Assembly: GCA_040756085.1 (NCBI GenBank)
Contig: JBFMAE010000060.1
Location: forward strand, 1 to 20,565
Source: JBFMAE01 sp040756085
GTDB taxonomy: Bacteria; Desulfobacterota; BSN033; UBA1163
Length of the DNA: 20,565 bases
Direction: 5' to 3'
The translations under genes and the position numbers were made by a program. The notes under the pieces were generated by a model, which had not been told where the DNA came from, did not search any database, and saw nothing but the letters and a program-made list of their open reading frames with translations. Every line of letters starts with the position of its first letter. Position 1 is the first letter of the stretch. Below, in pieces: positions 1 to 7,488 of this stretch.

Positions 1-1017
1 TGGGCCAGGATCTTTGGCCCGAAGAAACTCGATGAGGAGAAGCTTAAAAAATTCTCCGAGATGGTCTATCGCTGTACCCTCTGCGACGAGTGCAGCGTGA
101 ACTGCCCTGTTTCCATCGATGCCAAACATCTCTGGACGGCATTACGGGAGACTTTAGTCGAGATGGGTCATCTCCCGGAAGCAGCAAAGCGAATGGAGGC
201 CAATGTTCTTCAGGCACATAATGTATCTGGAGACGAAAACGAAGAGAGAGTAGAATGGCTGGAGTTCTTGGATGAACTCCCTAATCATCAGTATCAGAAA
301 GAGAAAGCCGAGGTTGCCTTTTTTGTGGGATGTGTGGCTTCGTTTTTTCCCCTGGTCCAGAAGATTCCCTTAGCCTTCGTTGAAATTTTGAACAAAGCAG
401 AAGTGGACTTTACACTCCTAGGTGGTGAGGAGTGGTGCTGCGGTTTTCCTCTCATCGGTGCAGGGATGAGAAAAGAAGCCGACGTTCTAATCCAGCACAA
501 CATGGAAATGGTAAAAGAAAAAGGTGCGAAAAGGATGGTCTTCGCCTGCCCCTCCTGCTACCATACATGGATGGCGGAGTATAAAACAGATATCGAGATC
601 TTTCATTCCACGCAATTCATCAAAAAAATGATTGATGAGGGGAAGATCAGTTTCAAGGATAAGAAGATAAAAGTCACCTACCATGACCCTTGTGATTTAG
701 GGAGGGCGAGCGGAGTTTATGAAGCTCCGAGAGAAATCCTCCGTTCCATTCCTGGTGTGGAACTGATAGAAATGGAAAATAATAGGGAGCAATGCAAGTG
801 TTGCGGGGGAGGCGGAAACCTGGAGATGGTGGATCCAGATCTTTCTGCAGCTCTGGCACAAGCGAAGATCGATGAGATTCTGACCACCGGTGCCGATACG
901 GTAATCACAGCCTGTCAACAGTGCGTACGGACCATTTTGACTACAGCTCGGAGAAAAGAGATTCCCATAAACGCGATGGATATTACGGAGTTTGTGCTGA
1001 GAACAATAAAGTCTTGA
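1..1017 (+). CDS. HdrD/DsrK-like (Fe-S)-binding oxidoreductase with CCG domains, 5' partial
   Basis: The reading frame is open from base 1, so the N-terminus lies outside the window. A ferredoxin-type motif CxxCxxCxxxCP (CTLCDECSVNCP, bases 73-108) is seen; a sister 4Fe-4S motif would be expected upstream. Two CCG (DUF224) domains follow. The first has GC near base 331, WCCG near 435 and CPSC near 550. The second has DPC near 688, KCCGGGG near 799 and CQQC near 913. This cysteine pattern is that of HdrD, DsrK and the Fe-S parts of ETF:quinone oxidoreductases, where the CCG cysteines bind a noncubane or 4Fe-4S cluster. The next gene codes for a NarI/DsrM-like cytochrome b, so the two probably form a cytoplasm-facing Fe-S subunit on a membrane haem subunit that exchanges electrons with quinone. 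The electron donor (ETF, ferredoxin or a thiol) cannot be read from the sequence. Confidence 0.88.
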   Translation, partial: WARIFGPKKLDEEKLKKFSEMVYRCTLCDECSVNCPVSIDAKHLWTALRETLVEMGHLPEAAKRMEANVLQAHNVSGDENEERVEWLEFLDELPNHQYQKEKAEVAFFVGCVASFFPLVQKIPLAFVEILNKAEVDFTLLGGEEWCCGFPLIGAGMRKEADVLIQHNMEMVKEKGAKRMVFACPSCYHTWMAEYKTDIEIFHSTQFIKKMIDEGKISFKDKKIKVTYHDPCDLGRASGVYEAPREILRSIPGVELIEMENNREQCKCCGGGGNLEMVDPDLSAALAQAKIDEILTTGADTVITACQQCVRTILTTARRKEIPINAMDITEFVLRTIKS

Positions 1018-1092
1018 GTTCGGAGTTCGGAGTTCAGAGTTCGGAGTCTTAATTTTGAGTTCTCCGAACTCCGAACTAAACTACTCCGAACT
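1017..1092. repeat. Tandem-arm hairpin, 7-bp unit AGTTCGG
   Basis: Starting at the last base of the preceding stop codon, four heptads (AGTTCGG, AGTTCGG, AGTTCAG, AGTTCGG) and a partial fifth unit occupy 1017-1047. After a short spacer, the complementary heptad CCGAACT occurs at 1064-1070, 1071-1077 and 1086-1092. The RNA or single strand could fold into a long hairpin between the two oxidoreductase genes. No poly-T run follows, so this is not a classical terminator. The same architecture with other units recurs at five more junctions in the window. Confidence 0.85.
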
Positions 1093-1957
1093 GCCCTATT
1101 GGGCGCAAATGGACAAACATCTCATCTTCTATATCATGTTTTTCCCCACGTTAATTTTTTTCTTTTGGGGGATGGGCCTCCGTATCGGCGTCTGGCTGGA
1201 GGGAACGGTTGAAGGGGCAGAGAATGCCGCCAAATGGGAAAAATACAAGATCTACATCAGGAGAGGCTGGAAAGGATTCTGGGCCAGGCCAGGTTGGTAT
1301 ATCAAAATCCTCATCACCGAAGTGATTTTCCATCGAAAACTCTTCGGCAAATCTTTTTACCGCTGGCTCGCTCATACTCTATTGGTATTTGGTTTTGTGG
1401 CTACCTTTGTTGTGGACATGATCAAGGGTTTTACTACCGGTTATCTTGTGGAATTGAGCCATAGCATCCCGTCCTTCTCTTTTGCCCGTGAGTTTGAGAT
1501 TGGGTCGATCCGTCCTTTCCTTGATTTTTTTCTCGAGTTCTTCAGCTTTCTTATTCTGGTGGGTTGCGTCTTAGCTATTGTCCGCCGCTTTGTGATTCGC
1601 CCTGATCAACTCCGGACAGAAGAAGAGGATATCACCACCCTCCTATTCATCCTTTTTTTGGTGCTTTCAGGCTTTTTCATTGAAGGCTACCGCATCGCCC
1701 ATCCTGAAGTCGTCCAGGCACACAATTACTTGGCTAATTTCACACCTGCGAGTGCCAATAATTGGATTTCTTTTGGGGGTTACTTTTTATCTCAATTCCT
1801 GAGAGATGTAAAAATCAATGCAGATTTCCTCTGGTACTTCCATGTGGTCCCAAGTCTCATCTGGTTTATCTATATCCCTCATAGCAAACTGCTTCATATC
1901 TTCACCTCTTCCATGACCGTCATTTCCGGCCGCCAAAAAGAATTACATAGAAAGTGA
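1055..1957 (+). CDS. NarI/DsrM/HdrE-like membrane cytochrome b subunit
   Basis: The protein has about five hydrophobic membrane segments, the first at residues 21-44 (FYIMFFPTLIFFFWG). Histidines sit where haem b ligands would be expected: one in WLAHTLLVF, others in AHPEVVQAHNY, and the closing FHVVPSLIW...PHSKLLHIF block typical of nitrate-reductase-gamma-like proteins. This family carries electrons between quinones and a soluble Fe-S subunit, here the CCG protein just upstream. The start is uncertain. The frame opens at TTG 1055 inside the right arm of the 7-bp hairpin, so the first dozen residues are encoded by repeat DNA. ATG 1109 would remove them and give 282 residues. I kept the longer form because the PYWAQMD stretch before ATG 1109 resembles the N-terminus of related subunits. 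Lipoate ligase follows after 7 bp, suggesting co-transcription. Confidence 0.82.
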   Translation: MSSPNSELNYSELPYWAQMDKHLIFYIMFFPTLIFFFWGMGLRIGVWLEGTVEGAENAAKWEKYKIYIRRGWKGFWARPGWYIKILITEVIFHRKLFGKSFYRWLAHTLLVFGFVATFVVDMIKGFTTGYLVELSHSIPSFSFAREFEIGSIRPFLDFFLEFFSFLILVGCVLAIVRRFVIRPDQLRTEEEDITTLLFILFLVLSGFFIEGYRIAHPEVVQAHNYLANFTPASANNWISFGGYFLSQFLRDVKINADFLWYFHVVPSLIWFIYIPHSKLLHIFTSSMTVISGRQKELHRK

Positions 1958-1964
1958 GGGATGT

Positions 1965-3128
1965 ATGTATTTATTCGATCTCGGTAAACTTCCAGGCCAA
2001 CAATCCATGCTCATCTTTCATGCCCTTGCCAGAATGGGCATCGAGGCTCTTGTTATTGTCTCCCCCAAAATACCTTTGGTGAGTATTGGATATTTCCAGG
2101 ATGCCGAGCAGGAAGTGGATCTTCAATACTGTGAGGAAGCTGGGATTCCATTCATGCGAAGAGAGGTCGGTGGGGGGGCCACCTATTTAGATGAGAATCA
2201 GATTTTCTACCAACTCATCTGGAAAAAAGATAATCCAAAATTTCCCAGGGCGATCGATGAAATTTATACCTGGTTTTCCCAGGCACCAGTGGAAACTTAC
2301 CGGATCTTCGGGATCGAGGCTGAATTTCGAGTCGTCAATGATATTGTCACCAAGGCAGGGAGAAAGATCGCAGGAGAAGGCGGAGGAAATATCGGAGACT
2401 GCATGGTCTTTGTAGGCGGGATCCTCCTCGATTTTAATTATCAAGCGATGAGCAGAATCCTCAAAGTCCCCGACGAAAAATTCAGGGACAAAGTTTATAA
2501 AACCATGGAAGAAAACTTGACCACGATGAAGAGAGAATTAGGAATGATTCCATCTCGGAAAGAAGTAGTCTCTGTCCTCAAAGAGAAATTTGAAAAAAAG
2601 GTGGGGGAGTTTACGCCGGCTTCGTTAAACTCGGAAATTTTTGAGAAGATGAGCCAAATAGAGGCATGGATGACCTCAGAAGAATTTCTCTTAAAAAAGA
2701 CCCCCAGGATTCCAACCGGTGTAAAAATTAGAGAAGGAGTAGAGGTGCTTTATGGCCTTCATAAAGCGAAAGGAGGCATAATTCGAACAACAGAGGAGAT
2801 TTCTGCGAAGAGAATTGAAGACATTACCATTTCTGGTGATTTTACATTTTATCCAAAAGAACGTCTCGACGGATTAGAGGGGTCTTTGGAAAAGATCCCT
2901 TTGGAAGAAGATCAGATTATTGAAAGAGTAGAAACTTTCTATGAAAAAGAAGAGGTGGAATCCCCCGGCGTAGAATCCAAAGATTTTGCTCAAACCATTC
3001 TGAATCCGCTTCCGGTTTTAAGAAAAACCAAGACCATAAATGAGTTGCCGCCCGCGTGTCATTGCGAACAGAGTGAAGCAATCTCATGGGATTGCCACGT
3101 CATCCCATTGAAGCGGGACTCCTCGTAA
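1965..3128 (+). CDS. lplA: Lipoate-protein ligase A family protein with repeat-derived C-terminus
   Basis: This protein should adenylate lipoate (or a related acid) and attach it to lysines of lipoyl domains such as GcvH or 2-oxoacid dehydrogenase E2. The LplA/BPL fold signature RREVGGGATYLD lies at residues 65-76, and the substrate-lysine motif GRKIAGEG at 132-139 with Lys134. A C-terminal accessory-like region follows to about residue 355. GAGGG at 1956-1960 supports ATG 1965; this Shine-Dalgarno overlaps the stop of the cytochrome gene. The last 23 residues (from the CHCEQSEAIS stretch, residue 365) are read from a dispersed palindromic repeat at 3058-3132, which also supplies the TAA stop. 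The native C-terminus was therefore replaced or extended. The enzyme core seems intact. No lipoylated protein gene is visible here. Confidence 0.85.
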   Translation: MYLFDLGKLPGQQSMLIFHALARMGIEALVIVSPKIPLVSIGYFQDAEQEVDLQYCEEAGIPFMRREVGGGATYLDENQIFYQLIWKKDNPKFPRAIDEIYTWFSQAPVETYRIFGIEAEFRVVNDIVTKAGRKIAGEGGGNIGDCMVFVGGILLDFNYQAMSRILKVPDEKFRDKVYKTMEENLTTMKRELGMIPSRKEVVSVLKEKFEKKVGEFTPASLNSEIFEKMSQIEAWMTSEEFLLKKTPRIPTGVKIREGVEVLYGLHKAKGGIIRTTEEISAKRIEDITISGDFTFYPKERLDGLEGSLEKIPLEEDQIIERVETFYEKEEVESPGVESKDFAQTILNPLPVLRKTKTINELPPACHCEQSEAISWDCHVIPLKRDSS

Positions 3129-3132
3129 TGAC
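3058..3132. repeat. Dispersed palindromic repeat overlapping the lplA 3' end
   Basis: The ends are inverted: GTCATTGCGA at 3058 and TCGTAATGAC at the right end differ by one base from perfect complementarity. The inside carries GCAATC and GATTGC as a second inverted pair. This is the layout of a widespread short non-coding repeat of bacterial genomes whose translation gives CHCEQSEAIS-like peptides. It lies at the boundary between the lipoate ligase and the accessory island. Confidence 0.8.
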
Positions 3133-3453
3133 AACTTTATCAGACCGTTTACTACATAAAAACTTCACCTTCTTCCTGCACACAGAGACTTCAACATTTT
3201 AGACTAAGACCTTCACACTACTTATTTCTCGATCCGCACTTCCCAAAATTTAAAAAAAGGTGTATATTACAACCATAAATTGATGATGGAGATAAACAGA
3301 GGGGCAATTATATAATCCTTTTAATAATATTTTTTTGAAAAATGTGTCTGTTACTGGACTATTTTGAAACACAAAAAAACCCTTTGAGACATGCATAGGC
3401 TTATTTTTTGGGAAAACATAACAACAACATAAAAATAATGTTGAAGGTGCGCT
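3133..3453. other. AT-rich intergenic region upstream of the accessory island
   Basis: I see no convincing gene in these roughly 320 bases. The segment is clearly richer in A and T than the flanking genes. It contains a TATAAT at 3311-3316 but no well-placed -35 partner, so no promoter is called. It ends in the inverted repeat at 3440-3468. The start of the first island gene lies inside that repeat. Confidence 0.5.
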
Positions 3454-3468
3454 GTGCTAACCTTCAAC
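3440..3468. promoter_or_regulatory. 9-bp inverted repeat at the start of the first island gene
   Basis: GTTGAAGGT (3440-3448) and ACCTTCAAC (3460-3468) are perfectly complementary around an 11-base loop. The GTG start proposed for the next gene (3454) lies in the loop, so this could be an operator or an mRNA hairpin that hides the start. It is not followed by a T run. Confidence 0.5.
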
Positions 3469-4266
3469 GCAGGAGTTGAAAAAATTGCATGTCCTCTCAC
3501 TCCAGATAATGTTGATTTCTTCATGGCGAACGGGAATCCCATGGCTAAAGCTCTGAAAATAGCTTCTCAATTTGGTAACGAATACGACATCCTATACCTT
3601 CAGAAACAGTTTGAGCGGCTTCAGCAAATGCCCAACGCTAGCCGAATGTTTTTTAAAATTGCTTCTGCGCTGGACAAGGAGCAATTGGAAGATTATCTCG
3701 CCGAGGTTCGATATGCATTGGTATTTGCTGGACTCGGATTCCAAGTCGAAATAGAACCTGACGGCATTAAAGGGCCTGATCTAAAAATTTCACGGGACGA
3801 CCATCAAGCCATCGTTGAGGTCACGCGCTTCCGTAAGATCCATCCAGGGCCATCTAAACTGGCCCTTTCAGACGAGAACCTACGGTTGCCAATCTATGGA
3901 AACCCACTACGAGACATTCGGAAGGCTTTCGACAAGTTGCTGTCAAAGTTTCCACAAGTAGAAGGTGAACAGGCTATCATTGCAATCTGGAATGATGATG
4001 GCGACCTTGAGGAGGGAGAAGTGAAGACAGCCATCAACGCCCTGTGCAACGATGCGGAGCGAGGTATCCTGTCACTCCCACATTGTCTATTATTTATCCT
4101 GTATAGCTCGCCGTGGGTACGTACAATAGATCACAAACAACTTTACTGTTTTCCGCTCCGTCATCTAGACCAGCCGGACCAAATCACGTGGCAAAGCGAG
4201 TTTGAGAGATTCACTGTCAGGGAGTATATTCAACGCGCACTGACTCAGCAAACAGGGAAGGGCTAA
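3454..4266 (+). CDS. PD-(D/E)xK nuclease-like protein of unknown function
   Basis: No named family is recognised with certainty. The middle of the 270-residue protein looks like a restriction-endonuclease fold: a helix with YLAEVRYAL (Glu84), a strand ending GFQVEIEP, then GPDLKI (Pro108-Asp109), and AIVEVT with Glu122. The usual Lys of ExK is Thr124 here, a variant that may be an alternative active site or a loss of activity. It has no signal peptide or membrane segment, so it should be cytoplasmic. The gene precedes the large nuclease-methyltransferase gene by 54 bp on the same strand, which suggests a role in the same defence locus. GTG 3454 is the first start in the open frame and lies inside a hairpin. 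ATG 3523 or ATG 3541 are later choices. A convincing Shine-Dalgarno is not seen. Confidence 0.6.
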   Translation: MLTFNAGVEKIACPLTPDNVDFFMANGNPMAKALKIASQFGNEYDILYLQKQFERLQQMPNASRMFFKIASALDKEQLEDYLAEVRYALVFAGLGFQVEIEPDGIKGPDLKISRDDHQAIVEVTRFRKIHPGPSKLALSDENLRLPIYGNPLRDIRKAFDKLLSKFPQVEGEQAIIAIWNDDGDLEEGEVKTAINALCNDAERGILSLPHCLLFILYSSPWVRTIDHKQLYCFPLRHLDQPDQITWQSEFERFTVREYIQRALTQQTGKG

Positions 4267-4320
4267 TCCACGTCAGCAGTGCATATTTCGAATGATTGTT
4301 AGCCGTTTATTGGATAGACA

Positions 4321-7300
4321 ATGATAGAGACATATATCAAAAAAATCGCATCAATCACCAGGCGAGGAGATGCTCGTGAGGAATCCTACTACCCTGCCCT
4401 TGCAGAACTTCTTGAACGGTTTTCCGAAACTAAAAGGAAAAAGAAGGTCCACGTCACTGTCCTGCCGAAGAAGACCGAAGCAGGCAATCCGGACTTTCGA
4501 GTCTGGGACGCCAAGTACTCTCAAGTTGGCTACGTTGAAGCGAAGTCACCGAAAGCTAATATCGATGAAATTGAGACCTCCGACCAATTGAAGCGCTACA
4601 TTTCCACTTTTCCTAATCTTCTTCTGACAAATTTCTATGAGTTCAGGCTTTACCGAAACGGCCAGCGTGTTGCCCACGTTCTGCTCGCCCGACCATTTAT
4701 TCCGGAGAAACTAAAAACCATTCCTCCTGCTGAGCACATTGATGAATTCTTGGCCTTACTAGAAAAGTTTTTTCAATTTTCGCTACCGAAAAAGTTCACC
4801 GCTGAGAGTCTTGCAAAAGAACTCGCCACACGCACCCGCTTCCTCAGAGATCAAGTTATCAAAGAGGAACTGCGCGAGGCATCTAGCCCAGGCGCAAAGA
4901 AGATTCATGGCTTCTATGAGGCATTCCAGAAGCATCTCATTTTCAATCTTAAGCCGGATGAGTTTGCCGACCTGTATGCCCAGACGATAACCTATGGCCT
5001 CTTTGCCGCCAGAAACCGAGCCAATGGAGCATTCAATCGAATCCTGGCTTACGATCTGATTCCCAAGACGATCGGTATCTTGCGCGACATCTTCCACTTC
5101 GTTTCATTTGACCCGCCTGAGCAACTCCAGGCAACCGTTGATGACATTGCGGAAGTCCTCGCAGTCGCAGATGTCAGAAACATTCTTCACCAGTATTTCA
5201 AAGAGGGCAAAGGAAGCGATCCGATTTTCCACTTCTACGAGACGTTCCTTGCTGAGTACAACCCTCAGGAGCGCGAGCGACGAGGCGTTTATTATACGCC
5301 AGAACCTGTTGTCTCTTACATTGTCCGATCTCTCAACATCCTTCTCAAGGAAAGATTTGCACGGCAGGACGGGTTTGCCACGCAATCCGTTACGGTGCTC
5401 GACCCTGCCGGTGGAACCCTCACTTTCCTCGCTGAAGCGGCGAAGCTCGCCATGGAAGAATTTGTCAGGAAGTACGGCGAAGGCTCAAAGGCAAAATTCA
5501 TTGAGGATCACATTCTCAAACACTTCTTCGCCTTCGAGTTGATGATGGCTCCATATGCAGCGGGCCACTTGAAGATGGGTTACCTCTTGGAGGAGTTGGG
5601 CCACAAGCTCTCAGGCGATGAACGATTCCAGTTCTATTTGACAAATACGCTTGAGAAGGAGGAGTTTGCTCAGACATCGCTTCCGGGAATGGCTTCACTT
5701 TCAGAAGAATCTCATCTTGCCGGAAAAGTCAAAAAGGAGAAACCGATTCTTGTCATTCTCGGCAATCCGCCGTACTCCGGACACTCAGCAAATAAGGGGG
5801 ATTGGATTAAAAATCAAATTGAGACCTATAAAACGGTTGATGGGAAACCCCTCGGCGAGAAAAATCCCAAGTGGCTTCAGGATGACTACGTCAAATTCAT
5901 CCGATTCGGTCAATGGAAAATTGACCAGATCGGCGAAGGCGTCCTCGGATTTATCACGAATCACAGCTATCTCGATAACCCTACGTTTCGAGGAATGCGG
6001 CAATCGCTGATGGACTCTTTTGATGAAATATACGTCCTCGATCTTCACGGCAATTCACTCAAGAAAGAAAAAGCTCCTGATGGCTCCAAAGACGAAAACG
6101 TTTTTGACATCCAGCAAGGTGTGGCGATTGCTTTGTTTGTGAAAAGGAAAAAGAGCGCTACTTCAAAAATCATAAGACATAGTGAGATCTGGGGTAACCG
6201 AGAACAGAAATACGAATGGTTGACAAAAAATGAATTGAAGAAGACAAAATGGAGCGAGCTTAAGCCTTCTTCGCCCTTCTACTTATTTATCCCAAGAGAC
6301 GAAAGACTGAATAAGCGGTTCCAATCCTATCCGAGCATTCCAGAGATTTTCCCTGTAAACAGCGTGGGAATTGTAACAGCAAGAGATCATCTGACGATTC
6401 ATTGGACTTCTCATCAATTGTGGACAACAATAATGAATTTCATCTCGCTTGACCCCGAAATCGCCCGCCACGCGTACCAGCTTGGCAATGATGTTCGGGA
6501 CTGGAAGGTAGAGTTGGCACAAGAAGACTTGAAGAAAAGCGGTCCAACCAAAGGGAATATTGTTCCCATCCTTTATAGGCCGTTTGACATTCGTTTTACA
6601 TACTACACGGGCAGGTCAAAGGGTTTTCACTGTATGCCGCGTGGAGAAGTCATGCAGCATATGTTACAGCCAAATCTCGCGTTGTTGACGCATCGCCGAG
6701 AAGAAATCCAAATTCCATACACGCATTTTCTCGCCACAAATCTTATTTCAGAACATGGGGTTCTTTCTTCGAAGACTACCAACTATCAATTTCCACTTTA
6801 TCTTTATAAAGAATCTGATTCCGGCGGCTCAAGCCGGAGAATGGGAATCTCTCGATATCAAACCATGTTTGTTTTTGAACCAGCGGCAGCATATTCGGTT
6901 CGTCATGCGAACATCAGTTCCGACTTGCTTAAATCCTTATCAAATGCTTATAAAAAGCAGCCTTCGCCCGAACAAATCTTCCATTACATCTATGCTATTC
7001 TTTATTCCAATGCTTATCGGAAAAAGTATGCGGAGTTTTTGAAGACCGATTTCCCCCGTGTCCCGTTCACGAAAGACCACAAACTTTTTTACAAACTTGC
7101 CGAGAGAGGCGAGGAGCTTGTTGAACTCCACCTGCTCAAGTCCAAGAAGCTAGCTAAACCCATTGCCAGGTGCGAAGGCTCTGGTGACCTTCGTGTGGAA
7201 AAAGTGACCTATGATCAAAACAAGGCTCGTGTTCACATTAACCCTGAGAAGTGGTTTAATGGTATTTCTCCCGAAGTCTGGGAATATCACATTGGTGGCT

Positions 7301-7473
7301 ATCAGGTTTCAGAGAAATGGCTCAAGGACCGGAAGGGCCGGGAGCTTTCATCCGAAGAAGTTGCCCACTACACCAAGGTAGTAACCGCCATCGCAGAGAC
7401 AATCAGCATACAACGGGGTCTTGACGATCTATTTGCAGAAGTTGAAACGAACCTCCTTGAAGCGACACCGTGA
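4321..7473 (+). CDS. Type ISP/IIG-like restriction-modification enzyme (nuclease-methyltransferase fusion)
   Basis: A 1050-residue single-chain enzyme. Residues 1-150 form a PD-(D/E)xK endonuclease domain: GNPDF with Asp58, then YVEAK with Glu73 and Lys75. A helical linker follows. The adenine methyltransferase domain starts at YYTPEPVV (324-331). It has SAM-binding motif I DPAGGTLTFL (361-370) and catalytic motif IV NPPY (482-485). The remainder, including YRPFDIRFTYYTGRSKG and HCMPRGEVM, resembles the C-terminal target-recognition region of type ISP enzymes such as LlaBIII. Motif I is unusual (typical form DPACGSGTFL), but Asp361 and the NPPY are kept. No helicase motifs are seen, unlike full type ISP enzymes, so it resembles type IIG enzymes that methylate and cut as one polypeptide. 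A BREX PglX is less likely because no other BREX gene is present. The Shine-Dalgarno before ATG 4321 is weak. Confidence 0.85.
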   Translation: MIETYIKKIASITRRGDAREESYYPALAELLERFSETKRKKKVHVTVLPKKTEAGNPDFRVWDAKYSQVGYVEAKSPKANIDEIETSDQLKRYISTFPNLLLTNFYEFRLYRNGQRVAHVLLARPFIPEKLKTIPPAEHIDEFLALLEKFFQFSLPKKFTAESLAKELATRTRFLRDQVIKEELREASSPGAKKIHGFYEAFQKHLIFNLKPDEFADLYAQTITYGLFAARNRANGAFNRILAYDLIPKTIGILRDIFHFVSFDPPEQLQATVDDIAEVLAVADVRNILHQYFKEGKGSDPIFHFYETFLAEYNPQERERRGVYYTPEPVVSYIVRSLNILLKERFARQDGFATQSVTVLDPAGGTLTFLAEAAKLAMEEFVRKYGEGSKAKFIEDHILKHFFAFELMMAPYAAGHLKMGYLLEELGHKLSGDERFQFYLTNTLEKEEFAQTSLPGMASLSEESHLAGKVKKEKPILVILGNPPYSGHSANKGDWIKNQIETYKTVDGKPLGEKNPKWLQDDYVKFIRFGQWKIDQIGEGVLGFITNHSYLDNPTFRGMRQSLMDSFDEIYVLDLHGNSLKKEKAPDGSKDENVFDIQQGVAIALFVKRKKSATSKIIRHSEIWGNREQKYEWLTKNELKKTKWSELKPSSPFYLFIPRDERLNKRFQSYPSIPEIFPVNSVGIVTARDHLTIHWTSHQLWTTIMNFISLDPEIARHAYQLGNDVRDWKVELAQEDLKKSGPTKGNIVPILYRPFDIRFTYYTGRSKGFHCMPRGEVMQHMLQPNLALLTHRREEIQIPYTHFLATNLISEHGVLSSKTTNYQFPLYLYKESDSGGSSRRMGISRYQTMFVFEPAAAYSVRHANISSDLLKSLSNAYKKQPSPEQIFHYIYAILYSNAYRKKYAEFLKTDFPRVPFTKDHKLFYKLAERGEELVELHLLKSKKLAKPIARCEGSGDLRVEKVTYDQNKARVHINPEKWFNGISPEVWEYHIGGYQVSEKWLKDRKGRELSSEEVAHYTKVVTAIAETISIQRGLDDLFAEVETNLLEATP

Positions 7474-7488
7474 TATGGGGTCGAACGA

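Noticed and set aside
294..918. Several antisense open frames of 60-73 codons across the Fe-S oxidoreductase gene
   Set aside because: They overlap a well-supported gene, have no family resemblance and lack ribosome sites.
3281..3316. A promoter built on TATAAT at 3311
   Set aside because: The nearest -35-like TTGATG is about 25 bases upstream, too far for a sigma-70 promoter.
4783..5385. Antisense frames of about 90-104 codons inside the restriction-modification gene
   Set aside because: Shadows of the methyltransferase coding strand; no recognisable domains or start signals.
4321..7473. The methyltransferase as a BREX PglX
   Set aside because: It has an N-terminal nuclease site, which PglX lacks, and no pglZ, brxC or other BREX gene is nearby.
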